In this document: positions 1 to 9,962 of the stretch, in pieces
Numbering within the stretch: the first letter of the stretch is position 1
How the letters are laid out: each line of letters opens with the position of its first letter
DNA from: Caloranaerobacter ferrireducens
GTDB taxonomy: Bacteria; Bacillota; Clostridia; Tissierellales; Thermohalobacteraceae
DNA: 64,000 bases
Assembly (NCBI RefSeq): GCF_001730685.1
Contig: NZ_MDJR01000005.1
Span: 1 to 64,000 of the forward strand
Direction of reading: 5' to 3'
Program-made: the position numbers and the translations under genes
Notes under the pieces: generated by a model
Seen by the model: only the letters and a program-made list of their open reading frames with translations
Told to the model about the DNA's origin: nothing
Database searches by the model: none

Positions 1-87
1 TAGGTCGTTGCCGGATTTTTTTATTTTTTGTATAAAATTATGTTATAATCTAGTAAGAGTTCTTTGTCCAAATGGAGATGATGTATC

Positions 88-759
88 ATGAACAGATTAA
101 TTAAACGAACATTGTTTATTTTATTAATAAGTATTATATTTGGGATAGGAATGACAGGAATTATTAATTATAATATAATCAATTTTTCCAGCAAGTATAT
201 TGTATCTTTAGAAGATGCACCAAAATGCGAGGCAGCTTTGGTTTTAGGAGCTTTAGTATATAATAACGAAAGAGTATCACCTATTCTTCAAGATAGGTTG
301 GATATGGGAATTGAACTTTATAAGAATAATATAGTGCAAAAAGTTTTGTTAAGTGGAGACCATGGACGAAAATTATATGATGAAGTTAATGCTATGAAAA
401 AATATGTAATATCACAAAATGTACCGGTAGAAGATATTTTTTTGGACCATGCAGGGTTCAACACCTATGATAGTTTATATAGGGCTAAACATATTTTTCA
501 AGCAAAAAAGATTATTATTGTTACTCAAGAATATCATTTACCAAGAGCAATTTATATTGCTAGAAAATTAGGTATAGAAGCATATGGAGTCATAGCGGAC
601 AAACATATTTATCCTAAAATGCCTTTATATAAAAGTAGGGAGAGTTTAGCTCGAGTTAAGGATTATATACTTGTAAATTTTTTAAAACCAAAATCAAGAT
701 ATTTGGGTGAGATTATAGATTTAAGTGGTGATGGACGGGTTACTGATGATAAAAAATAA
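88..759 (+). CDS. SanA/YdcF-like DUF218 membrane-anchored protein
   Basis: The 223-residue product has an N-terminal membrane segment (about residues 8-30) and then a DUF218 domain, the fold of E. coli SanA and YdcF. Visible family landmarks are LVLGA (51-55), LLSGDHG (87-93), NTYDS (125-129) and TQEYHLPRA (146-154). SanA relatives are linked to envelope barrier function, but the reaction is not known. The start is the ATG after GGAGATGA. A hairpin with a T-run follows the gene, so it is probably transcribed alone. The family call is firm; the function is open. Confidence 0.85.
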   Translation: MNRLIKRTLFILLISIIFGIGMTGIINYNIINFSSKYIVSLEDAPKCEAALVLGALVYNNERVSPILQDRLDMGIELYKNNIVQKVLLSGDHGRKLYDEVNAMKKYVISQNVPVEDIFLDHAGFNTYDSLYRAKHIFQAKKIIIVTQEYHLPRAIYIARKLGIEAYGVIADKHIYPKMPLYKSRESLARVKDYILVNFLKPKSRYLGEIIDLSGDGRVTDDKK

Positions 760-788
760 CTTACAAGGTTTGAAATATGTATTAAATT

Positions 789-831
789 GGTAGTATAATG
801 ATAGTATGACATTATGCTACCTATTTTTTTG
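789..831 (+). terminator. Rho-independent terminator after the SanA-like gene
   Basis: Arms GGTAGTATAATG and CATTATGCTACC pair over 12 bp with one G-T pair, followed by TATTTTTTT. Confidence 0.75.
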
Positions 832-847
832 AAAGGGGAAATTAAAT

Positions 848-3622
848 TTGAACAGAAAAATTGGTTATATAATTGGTATTGTTATAATTTTAGCATTAGT
901 TTTAATAAGTTCTTTTTCAAGTATTATAAATTTCATTACAGACTATCTATGGTTTAAGGAATTAGGATATACTAAGACATTTTTTACCAAGTTAAGAACT
1001 CAGTTTACAATAGGAATACCTACTTTCATTTTATTAACTTTATTGCTAGTTTTTTATTTTAAATCTATCAAAAAAAGCTACTATAAAACAGCTGGTATAA
1101 TACCAAATAAAGCTGGAGAAAAAAGATTAAATTCTGTACTTTGGGCTGTTTCAGTTTTGGTTTCATTATACATTTCTTCAATATTTGCAGGTAATTTATG
1201 GTTTACTATACTAAAGTTCATTAATTCAAACAATTTTAACATTAAGGATCCTATATTTAATAAAGATATATCATTTTACATATTCAAATTGCCTTTACTA
1301 AGTGAAGTTATAGATTTACTATTACTGCTTTCTTTTATATTAATTATCTTAACTGCTGTATTTTATTTAATTCTTATAGCAATAAGAAGACCAGGAGTTT
1401 ATAATGAAGACGAGTTTTATGATGTACCGGTTAGAAACTTAAATTCTTTATTTAATAAGAGAGTCTTTAAAGTTGTACTGTTTCAGATAGGGTTAATAGG
1501 TTTAGTTATATTTATTGTTATTGGTTTAAATTTTCTATTAAAAAGTTACGGAATATTATATTCTACTAGAGGAAAAGTATATGGTGCAAGTTTTACTGAT
1601 GTTCATATATCTTTATGGATTTATAGAATAATGGCTTTTATATCTGTAATTTCGGCAATAGGATTTTTTATTGGTGTTATTAGAAAAAAAGTCAGATTAG
1701 CATTAACAGGGCCTGTAGTTTTAATAATATTTTCTATGATAGGAAGTATAGTTAGTGGATTATTTCAGCAGTTTGTAGTTGAACCAAATGAAATTTCAAA
1801 AGAAGAGAAATATTTAAAATACAATATAGAATATACTCAAAAGGCATATGGGTTAGAAGATGTTAAAGAAATGAATTTTAATGTTGAGCAAAACTTGACA
1901 AGAGATGATTTAATTAATAATAAAGAAACTATCAAAAATATAAGAATTAATGATTACAGACCTATAAATCAAGTATATAACCAATTACAGGGAATAAGGC
2001 AGTATTATAGATTTAATGATATAGATATAGATAGATATTATATAAATGGAGAATATACGCAAGTATTTTTAGCAGCAAGAGAATTAGATCAAGAAAAATT
2101 AAGTAATCAAGCTAAAACTTGGATTAATCAGCACTTAAAATACACTCATGGATATGGTTTAACTTTATCACCAGTTAATTCAGTTACACCAGAAGGTCAG
2201 CCTAAGCTTTTAATAAAGGATATTCCGCCTGTTACAGATACAGATTTAAAAATAAAAAGACCAGAAATATATTTTGGTGAATTAACTAATAATTATATAG
2301 TAGTAAATACAGATGAAAAAGAATTTGACTATCCAATAGGTGAAAACAATCAAGAAGCAATATATCAAGGCTTAGCAGGTATAAAATTAAGTGGAATAAA
2401 CAGACTATTATTTGCAATTAGAGAGGGAAGTTTTAAACTGATATTATCAGGTGATATTAATTCTGATAGTAAAATTATAATAAATAGAAATATTATAGAT
2501 AGGGTTAAAAAAATAGCACCTTTTATTATATATGATAGCGATCCATATTTAGTTATAAATCAAGAAGATGGTAAGCTTTACTGGATAATCGATGGATATA
2601 CTGTAAGTAGTAGATATCCATATTCACAACCTTATAGAGACTCAAATATTAACTATATTAGAAATTCAGTAAAGGTAGTTATAGATGCTTACAATGGGAC
2701 TACTAAATACTATGTATTTGATGAAGAAGACCCTATAATAATGACTTATAAAAATATATTCTCTGATTTATTTTTAGATAAAGAACAAATGCCTAAAGGT
2801 TTAAAAGAACATATTAGATATCCTCAATTACTTTTTGATATACAATCTGAAGTGTATAAGGTATATCATATAAATAATCCTGTTGTTTTTTATAATAAAG
2901 AAGATGTTTGGGATATAGCTAAAGAAAAATATATGTCAAATGTTCAAAAAGCTGAATCAAATTATGTTATGTTTAAATTACCAGATGAAGACAAAGCAGA
3001 ATTCCTTTTAACAGTACCTTATACACCAGCTACGAAGCCTAATATGACAGCTTTATTTGTTGCTAGAAATGATGGAGATAATTATGGAAAACTGTTTATT
3101 TATAAATTCCCAAAATCAAAAACTGTAGATGGTTTAATGATGATAGAATCTAGAATAGATCAAGATTCAAATATCTCACCACAATTGACATTATGGAGTC
3201 AAAAGGGTTCTATAGTTTTAAGAGGTAATTTATTGGTCATACCGATAGAAAATTCTTTGCTATATGTAGAACCTATATATTTACAAGCTGATAATGAAAA
3301 CAGTTTACCAGAGGTTAAAAGAGTGATAGTTGCATATAAAAATAAAATAGTTATGGAAGAAACTTTAGATGAAGCTCTTACTAAAATTTTCGGACAGATA
3401 GATAGAGAAGAAGATGAAAGTGGTGTAATTGATAATGTAGATATAAATATATCAGATGGGAATTTAAAGGAAATAATAAAAAAAGCAAATGAAATATTTA
3501 ATAAAGCTAAGGAAGCTTCTCAAAAAGGTGATTGGGCTAAATATGGAGAGTACTTAAATAAATTAGAAAATATTTTAAATAGTTTAAACAACTCATTAAA
3601 CAATGAATCAGTAAATCAATAG
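848..3622 (+). CDS. UPF0182 family large membrane protein
   Basis: This 924-residue protein has about seven hydrophobic segments in the first 300 residues, then a long extracellular-type region rich in Tyr, Asn and Asp, and a Lys/Glu-rich helical tail (about 870-924). That architecture and length fit the UPF0182 (COG1615) family, whose function is unknown. The start is a TTG placed after GAAAGGGGAA. The gap to luxS is 20 bp, so cotranscription is likely. No truncation or frameshift is seen. Confidence 0.85.
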   Translation: MNRKIGYIIGIVIILALVLISSFSSIINFITDYLWFKELGYTKTFFTKLRTQFTIGIPTFILLTLLLVFYFKSIKKSYYKTAGIIPNKAGEKRLNSVLWAVSVLVSLYISSIFAGNLWFTILKFINSNNFNIKDPIFNKDISFYIFKLPLLSEVIDLLLLLSFILIILTAVFYLILIAIRRPGVYNEDEFYDVPVRNLNSLFNKRVFKVVLFQIGLIGLVIFIVIGLNFLLKSYGILYSTRGKVYGASFTDVHISLWIYRIMAFISVISAIGFFIGVIRKKVRLALTGPVVLIIFSMIGSIVSGLFQQFVVEPNEISKEEKYLKYNIEYTQKAYGLEDVKEMNFNVEQNLTRDDLINNKETIKNIRINDYRPINQVYNQLQGIRQYYRFNDIDIDRYYINGEYTQVFLAARELDQEKLSNQAKTWINQHLKYTHGYGLTLSPVNSVTPEGQPKLLIKDIPPVTDTDLKIKRPEIYFGELTNNYIVVNTDEKEFDYPIGENNQEAIYQGLAGIKLSGINRLLFAIREGSFKLILSGDINSDSKIIINRNIIDRVKKIAPFIIYDSDPYLVINQEDGKLYWIIDGYTVSSRYPYSQPYRDSNINYIRNSVKVVIDAYNGTTKYYVFDEEDPIIMTYKNIFSDLFLDKEQMPKGLKEHIRYPQLLFDIQSEVYKVYHINNPVVFYNKEDVWDIAKEKYMSNVQKAESNYVMFKLPDEDKAEFLLTVPYTPATKPNMTALFVARNDGDNYGKLFIYKFPKSKTVDGLMMIESRIDQDSNISPQLTLWSQKGSIVLRGNLLVIPIENSLLYVEPIYLQADNENSLPEVKRVIVAYKNKIVMEETLDEALTKIFGQIDREEDESGVIDNVDINISDGNLKEIIKKANEIFNKAKEASQKGDWAKYGEYLNKLENILNSLNNSLNNESVNQ

Positions 3623-3642
3623 GAAGGAGAAAGATTAAGCCA

Positions 3643-4101
3643 ATGAAAGTAATGAAAGTAGAGAGTTTTGAATTAGACCATACAAAAGTAAAAGCTCCTT
3701 ATGTAAGAAAAGCAGGTAAGATGATAGGACCTAAAGGTGACATAGTGCAAAAATATGATTTAAGATTTATACAACCTAATATAGGTGCTATACCGACAGC
3801 TGCAATGCATACAATTGAACATTTGATGGCAACCTATTTTAGAGATGAAATAGAAGATATTATAGATATTTCACCAATGGGATGTAGAACTGGATTTTAT
3901 TTAATAAAATTTGGAGAAACAGATATTGCAGATATCAGAAAGGCTTGGATTAGAGTTTTAAAAAGAATTATACAAACTAAAGAAGAAGAAGTTCCAGCTA
4001 CAAATGAGGTACAATGTGGCAATTTCAGAGACCATTCATTGTTTTCAGCTAAAGAATATGCCAAAACTGTTTTAGAGAAACTTGAAAAAGTGGAGGAATA
4101 A
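3643..4101 (+). CDS. luxS: S-ribosylhomocysteine lyase LuxS
   Basis: LuxS splits S-ribosylhomocysteine into homocysteine and the autoinducer-2 precursor in the cytoplasm. The 152-residue length is typical. The metal site is visible as HTIEH (His56, His60) and Cys125 in EVQCGNF; the catalytic Cys81 lies in SPMGCRTGF. The gene is followed one base after its stop by a cysteine synthase-like gene, so the pair probably recycles homocysteine sulfur. No mtnN (Pfs), which makes the LuxS substrate, lies in this window. Confidence 0.97.
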   Translation: MKVMKVESFELDHTKVKAPYVRKAGKMIGPKGDIVQKYDLRFIQPNIGAIPTAAMHTIEHLMATYFRDEIEDIIDISPMGCRTGFYLIKFGETDIADIRKAWIRVLKRIIQTKEEEVPATNEVQCGNFRDHSLFSAKEYAKTVLEKLEKVEE

Positions 4102-4102
4102 A

Positions 4103-5062
4103 ATGAAAAAATATATAGAAAATATAAGTCAAATAATAGGAAATACACCAATGTTTAAATTTGATAATAAAGCTTATGGTATACCAAATAATGTAAATAT
4201 ATTTGCAAAATTAGAATATCTAAATCCAGGTGGTAGTATAAAAGATAGAACAGTTTTATATATGTTAGAGCAGGCTGAAAAAAAGGGGATTATTAAGCCA
4301 GGACATACTTTACTTGAAGCTACAGCAGGTAATACAGGTATTGCGTTAGCATTATTAGGTGTACAAAAAGGATACAGAGTTATAGTAGTAGTACCAGGTA
4401 AATTTTCTATTGAAAAACAGATTATCATGAGAGGATTAGGTGCAGAAGTTTATAGTACACCTACAAAAGAAGGAATGGAAGGGGCTTATAGAAAAATAGA
4501 AGAACTATTAAAAGAAATTCCAAATGGTTATGTACTTAACCAATTTACAAATCCATTAAATCCAGAGGCACATTATGTAATGACAGGTCCTGAAATATAT
4601 GATGATATGGATGGTGAAATAGATGTATTTATTGCAGGAGCAGGGACTGGTGGTGCTTTTTCTGGTATAGTTAAATATTTAAAAGAAAAGAACAAAAACA
4701 TAAAAGGAGTTTTAGCTGATCCAGTAGGTTCAATATTAGGTGGTGGCGAGTATGCCGCTTACAGAATAGAAGGAATTGGTAATGATTTTATACCTGAAAC
4801 TATGGATTTGTCTTTAGTTGATGAAGCTATTTATGTAAGTGACGATGAAGCATATAATATGGTTAAAGACATTGCATCAAAATCAGGACTTACAGTGGGG
4901 TCGTCTTCTGGAGCTAATTTAGCAGCTGCAATAAAATATGCAAAGAAATATAAGGGTGACAAGAAAATTAACATTGTGACTTTAATGCCTGATAGAAGTG
5001 ATAGATATTTCAGCAAGGATATATATGGATTTAACGATATGTATGAAAATAATGAGGACTAA
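4103..5062 (+). CDS. PLP-dependent cysteine synthase / cystathionine beta-synthase-like enzyme
   Basis: A fold-type II PLP enzyme of 319 residues. Lys47 in GGSIKDR should bind PLP; TAGNTG (74-79) is the substrate loop and GAGTGG (179-184) the phosphate loop. The chosen ATG follows GGAGG placed inside the end of luxS; an upstream TTG in frame would lie inside luxS and is less likely. Next to luxS, the closest parallel is B. subtilis MccA, which joins O-acetylserine and homocysteine to cystathionine; plain cysteine synthase is the alternative. Sequence alone does not decide the acceptor. Confidence 0.85.
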   Translation: MKKYIENISQIIGNTPMFKFDNKAYGIPNNVNIFAKLEYLNPGGSIKDRTVLYMLEQAEKKGIIKPGHTLLEATAGNTGIALALLGVQKGYRVIVVVPGKFSIEKQIIMRGLGAEVYSTPTKEGMEGAYRKIEELLKEIPNGYVLNQFTNPLNPEAHYVMTGPEIYDDMDGEIDVFIAGAGTGGAFSGIVKYLKEKNKNIKGVLADPVGSILGGGEYAAYRIEGIGNDFIPETMDLSLVDEAIYVSDDEAYNMVKDIASKSGLTVGSSSGANLAAAIKYAKKYKGDKKINIVTLMPDRSDRYFSKDIYGFNDMYENNED

Positions 5063-5085
5063 AAACGCTTAGTCCTCATTATTTT
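5049..5085. terminator. Bidirectional terminator between convergent genes
   Basis: AATGAGGACTA and TAGTCCTCATT form a perfect 11-bp stem with T-rich flanks on both sides. The stem holds the stop codons of the cysK-like gene and of the convergent small gene, whose 3' ends overlap by 4 bp. Confidence 0.8.
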
Positions 5086-5256
5086 TATTTCTTCAGCAGA
5101 CATAGAGTCAAGCTGTTTAGCTTTTACAGCTATATCATTTCTATTAATAATCCCTTTATCTACTAGAACCTCAATAATACTTGCAATAGCTAAGGTATTT
5201 CTATAATCTATTTCTTTTAAATCGCCTAATTGTGCAATAATATCTATATTGTTCAT
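5059..5256 (-). CDS. Small conserved-looking cytoplasmic protein, unknown function
   Basis: This encodes 65 residues, mostly helical and charged, with no Cys, membrane segment or signal. A strong AGGGGGG ribosome site precedes the ATG, and the gene ends inside a shared terminator, which supports it being real. I do not recognise the family with confidence. It is transcribed alone, convergent to the cysK-like gene. Confidence 0.65.
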   Translation of the reverse strand: MNNIDIIAQLGDLKEIDYRNTLAIASIIEVLVDKGIINRNDIAVKAKQLDSMSAEEIKIMRTKRF

Positions 5257-5475
5257 AGTAACCCCCCTTAACCAATTTATATATTTGTATTGTTGACAAA
5301 TTTATGAAATATATACAGTAGTTTTGGGTAAAATAATATTTAGGTACTAGGTACTTGGTGCTGGGTATATAAAATGGAAAATTGAAAATAAAAAATGTAA
5401 AATTAATTAATTAATTAATGATAGAGAGTCAATAGTCGACAGTCGATAGATTAATAAATTAAGTACTAAAAGTAC
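5257..5475. other. Intergenic stretch with short-word repeats
   Basis: AT-rich non-coding DNA. From about 5341 it holds drifting word repeats (gtactaggtacttggtgctggg, then tggaaaattgaaaat-like text, then an attaattaatta run, then agtcgacagtcgatag). The same words recur near 42920, 45020 and 46640. No gene is seen. Confidence 0.6.
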
Positions 5476-5504
5476 TTGCAAAAGATTGTTTTGTATGGTA
5501 AAAT
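5476..5504 (+). promoter_or_regulatory. Predicted promoter of the serS T-box transcript
   Basis: TTGCAA and TAAAAT are separated by exactly 17 bp, just upstream of the T-box leader. Match by eye only. Confidence 0.55.
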
Positions 5505-5519
5505 TATGCTCAAAATTAG

Positions 5520-5752
5520 ATAGGAAAAAAGCTTTGAAGGGAAATAGTAGATAATTCGGTCCCTTAAGAGAGCCGATGGTTGGTGGAAATCGGTGGGAAC
5601 GGTTATCGAATCCGTCCTGGAGCTTTTTACCCAAAAGTAAAACCGATGCACCGGTTATAGTGCATAGAGTGAGCTTAAAGCTAACTAGGGTGGCAACGCG
5701 GGAGATAACTCTCGTCCCTAAATAATTTAGGGATGGGAGTTTTTTTTCGACT
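5520..5752 (+). promoter_or_regulatory. Serine T-box leader of serS
   Basis: The leader senses uncharged tRNA-Ser and lets transcription proceed into serS. The antiterminator T-box AGGGTGGCAACGCG lies at 5687-5700. AGTA (5545-5548) and GAA (5608-5610) are the usual internal-loop partners flanking the specifier; the next triplet is TCC (5611-5613), a serine codon, matching the downstream gene. The terminator stem (CTCGTCCCTA / TAGGGATGGGAG plus T8) ends at about 5749. The specifier assignment is by pattern, not by folding. Confidence 0.9.
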
Positions 5753-5760
5753 AAAAATAG

Positions 5761-7056
<1,296 letters not shown>

Positions 7057-7082
7057 TATGCAGAAAATAAAGAATAAGATTT

Positions 7083-7113
7083 AGGTATCAGGGGGCATCT
7101 CTGATACCTTATT
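7083..7113 (+). terminator. Terminator after serS
   Basis: AGGTATCAG pairs with CTGATACCT around a GGGGCATCT loop, followed by a short T-rich stretch. Confidence 0.65.
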
Positions 7114-7169
7114 TCAAATTTGTGTAAAGCTTATAAACCAGTAAATACATTTAATTTTGGAGGAGATTT

Positions 7170-8711
7170 ATGTTAAGGAGCAGAAAATACATTTTTATAG
7201 TAATAATTTTAATACTCTCTATTGTATTTACTAGTTGTACATATAAATTCAATAAAACCGACAAAGCAGATATTAGTAAAAGTGAATATGAAACTTTAGT
7301 AATAGATGATTACAATAATATTGACATAGATAATATAAGCCAATATCAGATAGATGTAGTATTTAATCCAGAAGAAAAATATTATACAGCTAAACAAAAG
7401 GTTATATATATAAATAATGAGGATATTGCATTGAAGGAGATATATTTTCACATTTATCCTAATGCATTTAGAAAAGAGAGTACAGTTCCTTTTTTATTTG
7501 ATAATTTTAAAAGAGCATATCCTAATGGATTTAAACCTGGGTATATAGATATACAAAAAGTTTCAGTAAATAATAAAGAGTTAGATTTTAGCATAATTGG
7601 TGAAGATAAAACTATACTTAAAATACCTTTAAGTAATGAAGTATTGCCTAAAGAAAAAATAAACATCTATATGGAATATAAGGTGGTTATACCTCCGGCT
7701 CGTGATAGATTTGGATATGGAGAAAATACATTTAATTTAGGAAATTGGTATCCTATACTAGCTGTTTATGATGATGAAGGATGGAATTTAGATCCATATT
7801 ACAGTATTGGAGACCCTTTTTATAGTGAAGTAAGCAACTATCAAGTAACGATAAAAGCTCCAAAAGATTTTGTTATAGCTGCTTCTGGTTTGAAAATATC
7901 AGAAAAAGTGATAGATAATATGAAGATATGGAAGTTTAAAGCTGAGTTAATGCGAGATTTTGCTTGGGTAGCAAGTAAAGATTTTATTGAAGATGAAATA
8001 AAAGTAAATGATACTATAGTAAAACTTTATTTTTTGAATGATAATATTGAAATACAGAGCTTTGTAAAAAATGTAGTTTTTGATTGTATCAACATATTTA
8101 ATGAAATATTTGGTAAATATCCATATAAGCAGTATTCAGTTGTTGCTACAAGTTTTCCAAGTGGGATGGAATATCCAGGAATAGTTTTTATAGGAGAAGA
8201 ATATTATTCTGATGAATATAGAGAATTTTTAGAGACAGTAATAGTTCATGAAACAGCACATCAATGGTGGTATGGCATTGTTGGAAATGATGAAGTAGAT
8301 GAAGCATGGTTAGATGAATCTATAACTTCTTATTCAGAGGTTATTTATATTAGTGAAAAATATGGTGATGAAATTGGAGAAATTTACTACTATGAAAATA
8401 CATCAAATTACTATATGTCTAGAAAATCAATATTAAAGATGCAGGATGAAGTTATAGTAAAGTCTTTAAGTAAGTTTAAAGGATGGGAGGATTATGGACC
8501 ATTAGTTTATTCTAAAGGAGCAATGTTTTTAAATGAAATAAAAGAAAAGTATGGTAAGGATGTGCTCTACAATGTACTAAATGAGTTTTTTAACAGGTAT
8601 AGATTTAAAATTGCTTCTACTAGCGATTTTATCAATGTATGTGAAGATATTACTGGGGATGATTTTACTGATTTGATAAGTTATTGGCTCTATGGTAAAA
8701 ATGCATCTTAA
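7170..8711 (+). CDS. M1-family (gluzincin) metallopeptidase lipoprotein
   Basis: A 513-residue predicted lipoprotein: the signal segment (7-22) ends at a lipobox with Cys23. The zinc site HETAH (360-364) with Glu383 in AWLDES fits HEXXH-X18-E of the M1 aminopeptidase clan, and HQWWYG is the usual continuation. An N-terminal beta-rich region precedes the catalytic domain. The GXMEN-like element appears as SGMEYPG. It probably works on the outer face of the membrane on peptides; the substrate cannot be inferred. The ATG follows GGAGGAG. It appears monocistronic. Confidence 0.88.
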   Translation: MLRSRKYIFIVIILILSIVFTSCTYKFNKTDKADISKSEYETLVIDDYNNIDIDNISQYQIDVVFNPEEKYYTAKQKVIYINNEDIALKEIYFHIYPNAFRKESTVPFLFDNFKRAYPNGFKPGYIDIQKVSVNNKELDFSIIGEDKTILKIPLSNEVLPKEKINIYMEYKVVIPPARDRFGYGENTFNLGNWYPILAVYDDEGWNLDPYYSIGDPFYSEVSNYQVTIKAPKDFVIAASGLKISEKVIDNMKIWKFKAELMRDFAWVASKDFIEDEIKVNDTIVKLYFLNDNIEIQSFVKNVVFDCINIFNEIFGKYPYKQYSVVATSFPSGMEYPGIVFIGEEYYSDEYREFLETVIVHETAHQWWYGIVGNDEVDEAWLDESITSYSEVIYISEKYGDEIGEIYYYENTSNYYMSRKSILKMQDEVIVKSLSKFKGWEDYGPLVYSKGAMFLNEIKEKYGKDVLYNVLNEFFNRYRFKIASTSDFINVCEDITGDDFTDLISYWLYGKNAS

Positions 8712-8855
8712 ATGGTTTAAAAATTGTTTTTTAGGTAAAAACTATTAGGTGTATTTAAGGATTTTAAAAACATCGTACATTGAGCCTAATTTGACAAAAA
8801 ATATATATTGATGTATTATATATAGTTGTGGTAATGGCTAATTTAAAGATTTTGT

Positions 8856-8932
8856 GCACCCGTAGCTCAGCAGGATAGAGCGGCGGCCTCCTAAGCCGTG
8901 TGTCGGAGGTTCGAATCCTCTCGGGTGCGCCA
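8856..8932 (+). tRNA. tRNA-Arg (anticodon CCT)
   Basis: A 77-nt cloverleaf with an encoded CCA end. The acceptor arms GCACCCG and CGGGTGC pair fully. The anticodon loop is CTCCTAA, reading AGG codons. TTCGAAT is present in the T loop. Confidence 0.95.
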
Positions 8933-8958
8933 TTTTTGTATATAGGGGAAACTTGTCT

Positions 8959-9408
8959 ATGGATGAATATTTCATGAGATTGGCTTTAGAAGAGGCATAT
9001 AAAGCTTATAAAATTGATGAGGTTCCTGTAGGAGCTGTTATTGTAAAAGATGGAAAAATTATAGGAAGAGGATATAATATTAAGGAAACGGTAAAGGATG
9101 CTACTTGTCATGCAGAGATTATAGCTATTAAAGAGGCAAGTAAAACATTAGGTGGTTGGAGGCTTTTAGGAACTACTATGTATGTTACTATAGAGCCTTG
9201 TCCGATGTGTGCAGGAGCAATAGTAAACTCTAGGATAGAAAGACTTGTCATAGGGGCCAAAGATTTTAAAATGGGCGGCTGTGGTTCTGTAATAAATATA
9301 GTTGATAATCCTAAATTAAATCATAGAGTAGAAATTGTATGGGGTGTGCTGGATAAGCAATGTTCTAATATTATGAAGGAGTTTTTTAGAAAACTTAGAA
9401 AAAAATAA
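8959..9408 (+). CDS. tadA: tRNA-specific adenosine deaminase TadA
   Basis: TadA converts A34 to inosine in tRNA-Arg(ACG). The zinc deaminase site is complete: His51 and Glu53 in HAE, Cys81 and Cys84 in PCPMC. The length of about 149 residues is typical. The ATG at 8959 lies 10 bases after AGGGG; an in-frame TTG at 8953 is a possible alternative start adding two residues. The gene lies between two tRNA genes, in the same relative place as B. subtilis yaaJ before scr and dnaX. Confidence 0.95.
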   Translation: MDEYFMRLALEEAYKAYKIDEVPVGAVIVKDGKIIGRGYNIKETVKDATCHAEIIAIKEASKTLGGWRLLGTTMYVTIEPCPMCAGAIVNSRIERLVIGAKDFKMGGCGSVINIVDNPKLNHRVEIVWGVLDKQCSNIMKEFFRKLRKK

Positions 9409-9414
9409 TATTAT

Positions 9415-9509
9415 GGAGAGATGGCAGAGCTGGTTGAATGCGCCTGACTCGAAATCAGGTGTACACCCCCTAAGGTGTACCGAGGGTTCGAATCCCTCTC
9501 TCTCCGCCA
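9415..9509 (+). tRNA. tRNA-Ser (anticodon CGA)
   Basis: A 95-nt class II tRNA with a long variable arm (GTACACCCCCTAAGGTGTAC) and an encoded CCA. The acceptor GGAGAGA pairs with TCTCTCC. The anticodon loop CTCGAAA reads UCG codons. Confidence 0.95.
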
Positions 9510-9589
9510 TATGAAAATAAGAGAGTATCTTTATGCTGTTTTTTAGACAAAGTACTAATTGATTTAAAAGTTAATATTATAAGAATGAG

Positions 9590-9736
9590 TAAATTCATAA
9601 GTGCACAGGGGAGTAACTAGCACTTTTATAGTGTAATTAAGCCAACATCATGATAAGCTCTCTTATCTGGCTTAATTTTAAATAGTGAGACTTGTGTATA
9701 GCGTTATTACGTTATACTCAAGTCTTTGTTTTTATA
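9590..9736 (+). promoter_or_regulatory. Probable yybP-ykoY (manganese) riboswitch with terminator
   Basis: The conserved loop AGGGGAGTA (about 9607-9615) and a second conserved loop with CCAACATCAT inside a TTAAGCC/GGCTTAA stem fit the yybP-ykoY manganese aptamer. It is followed by a long terminator hairpin: AGACTTG (9688) pairs with CAAGTCT (to 9725), then TTGTTTTT. The downstream gene is a CaCA-type cation antiporter, a plausible target since this class controls Mn2+/Ca2+ exporters. Identification is by motif and context, not by covariance search. Confidence 0.72.
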
Positions 9737-9842
9737 ATCCATAAGAAATTATATTCCTTATTTATGGATAATTTAAAATATAATTTCCGTAATGGATTTC
9801 ATCAAAATCTTTCTTAATTTATTTAAATCAAAGATTTTGTTC
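9731..9842 (+). repeat. Family-1 dispersed repeat, copy A
   Basis: A copy of a repeat of about 115 bp found seven times in the window. It starts TTATAATCCATA and ends GATTTTGTTC. Hairpin 1 pairs the ATCCATA...AATTATAT arm with ATATAATTTCCGTAATGGAT; hairpin 2 pairs AAAATCTTTC with AAAGATTTT. It lies between the riboswitch terminator and the antiporter it should control. Confidence 0.85.
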
Positions 9843-9962
9843 CAAAGAATGTTGATAGTTTATAACTACTAACTGATTTATTTTCATAGATATTTAAAAA
9901 AATAAGTTTGCCTACATTCTGAGTTAATAACTATTAACTAAATAAAAAAGGATGGTGTTTTT

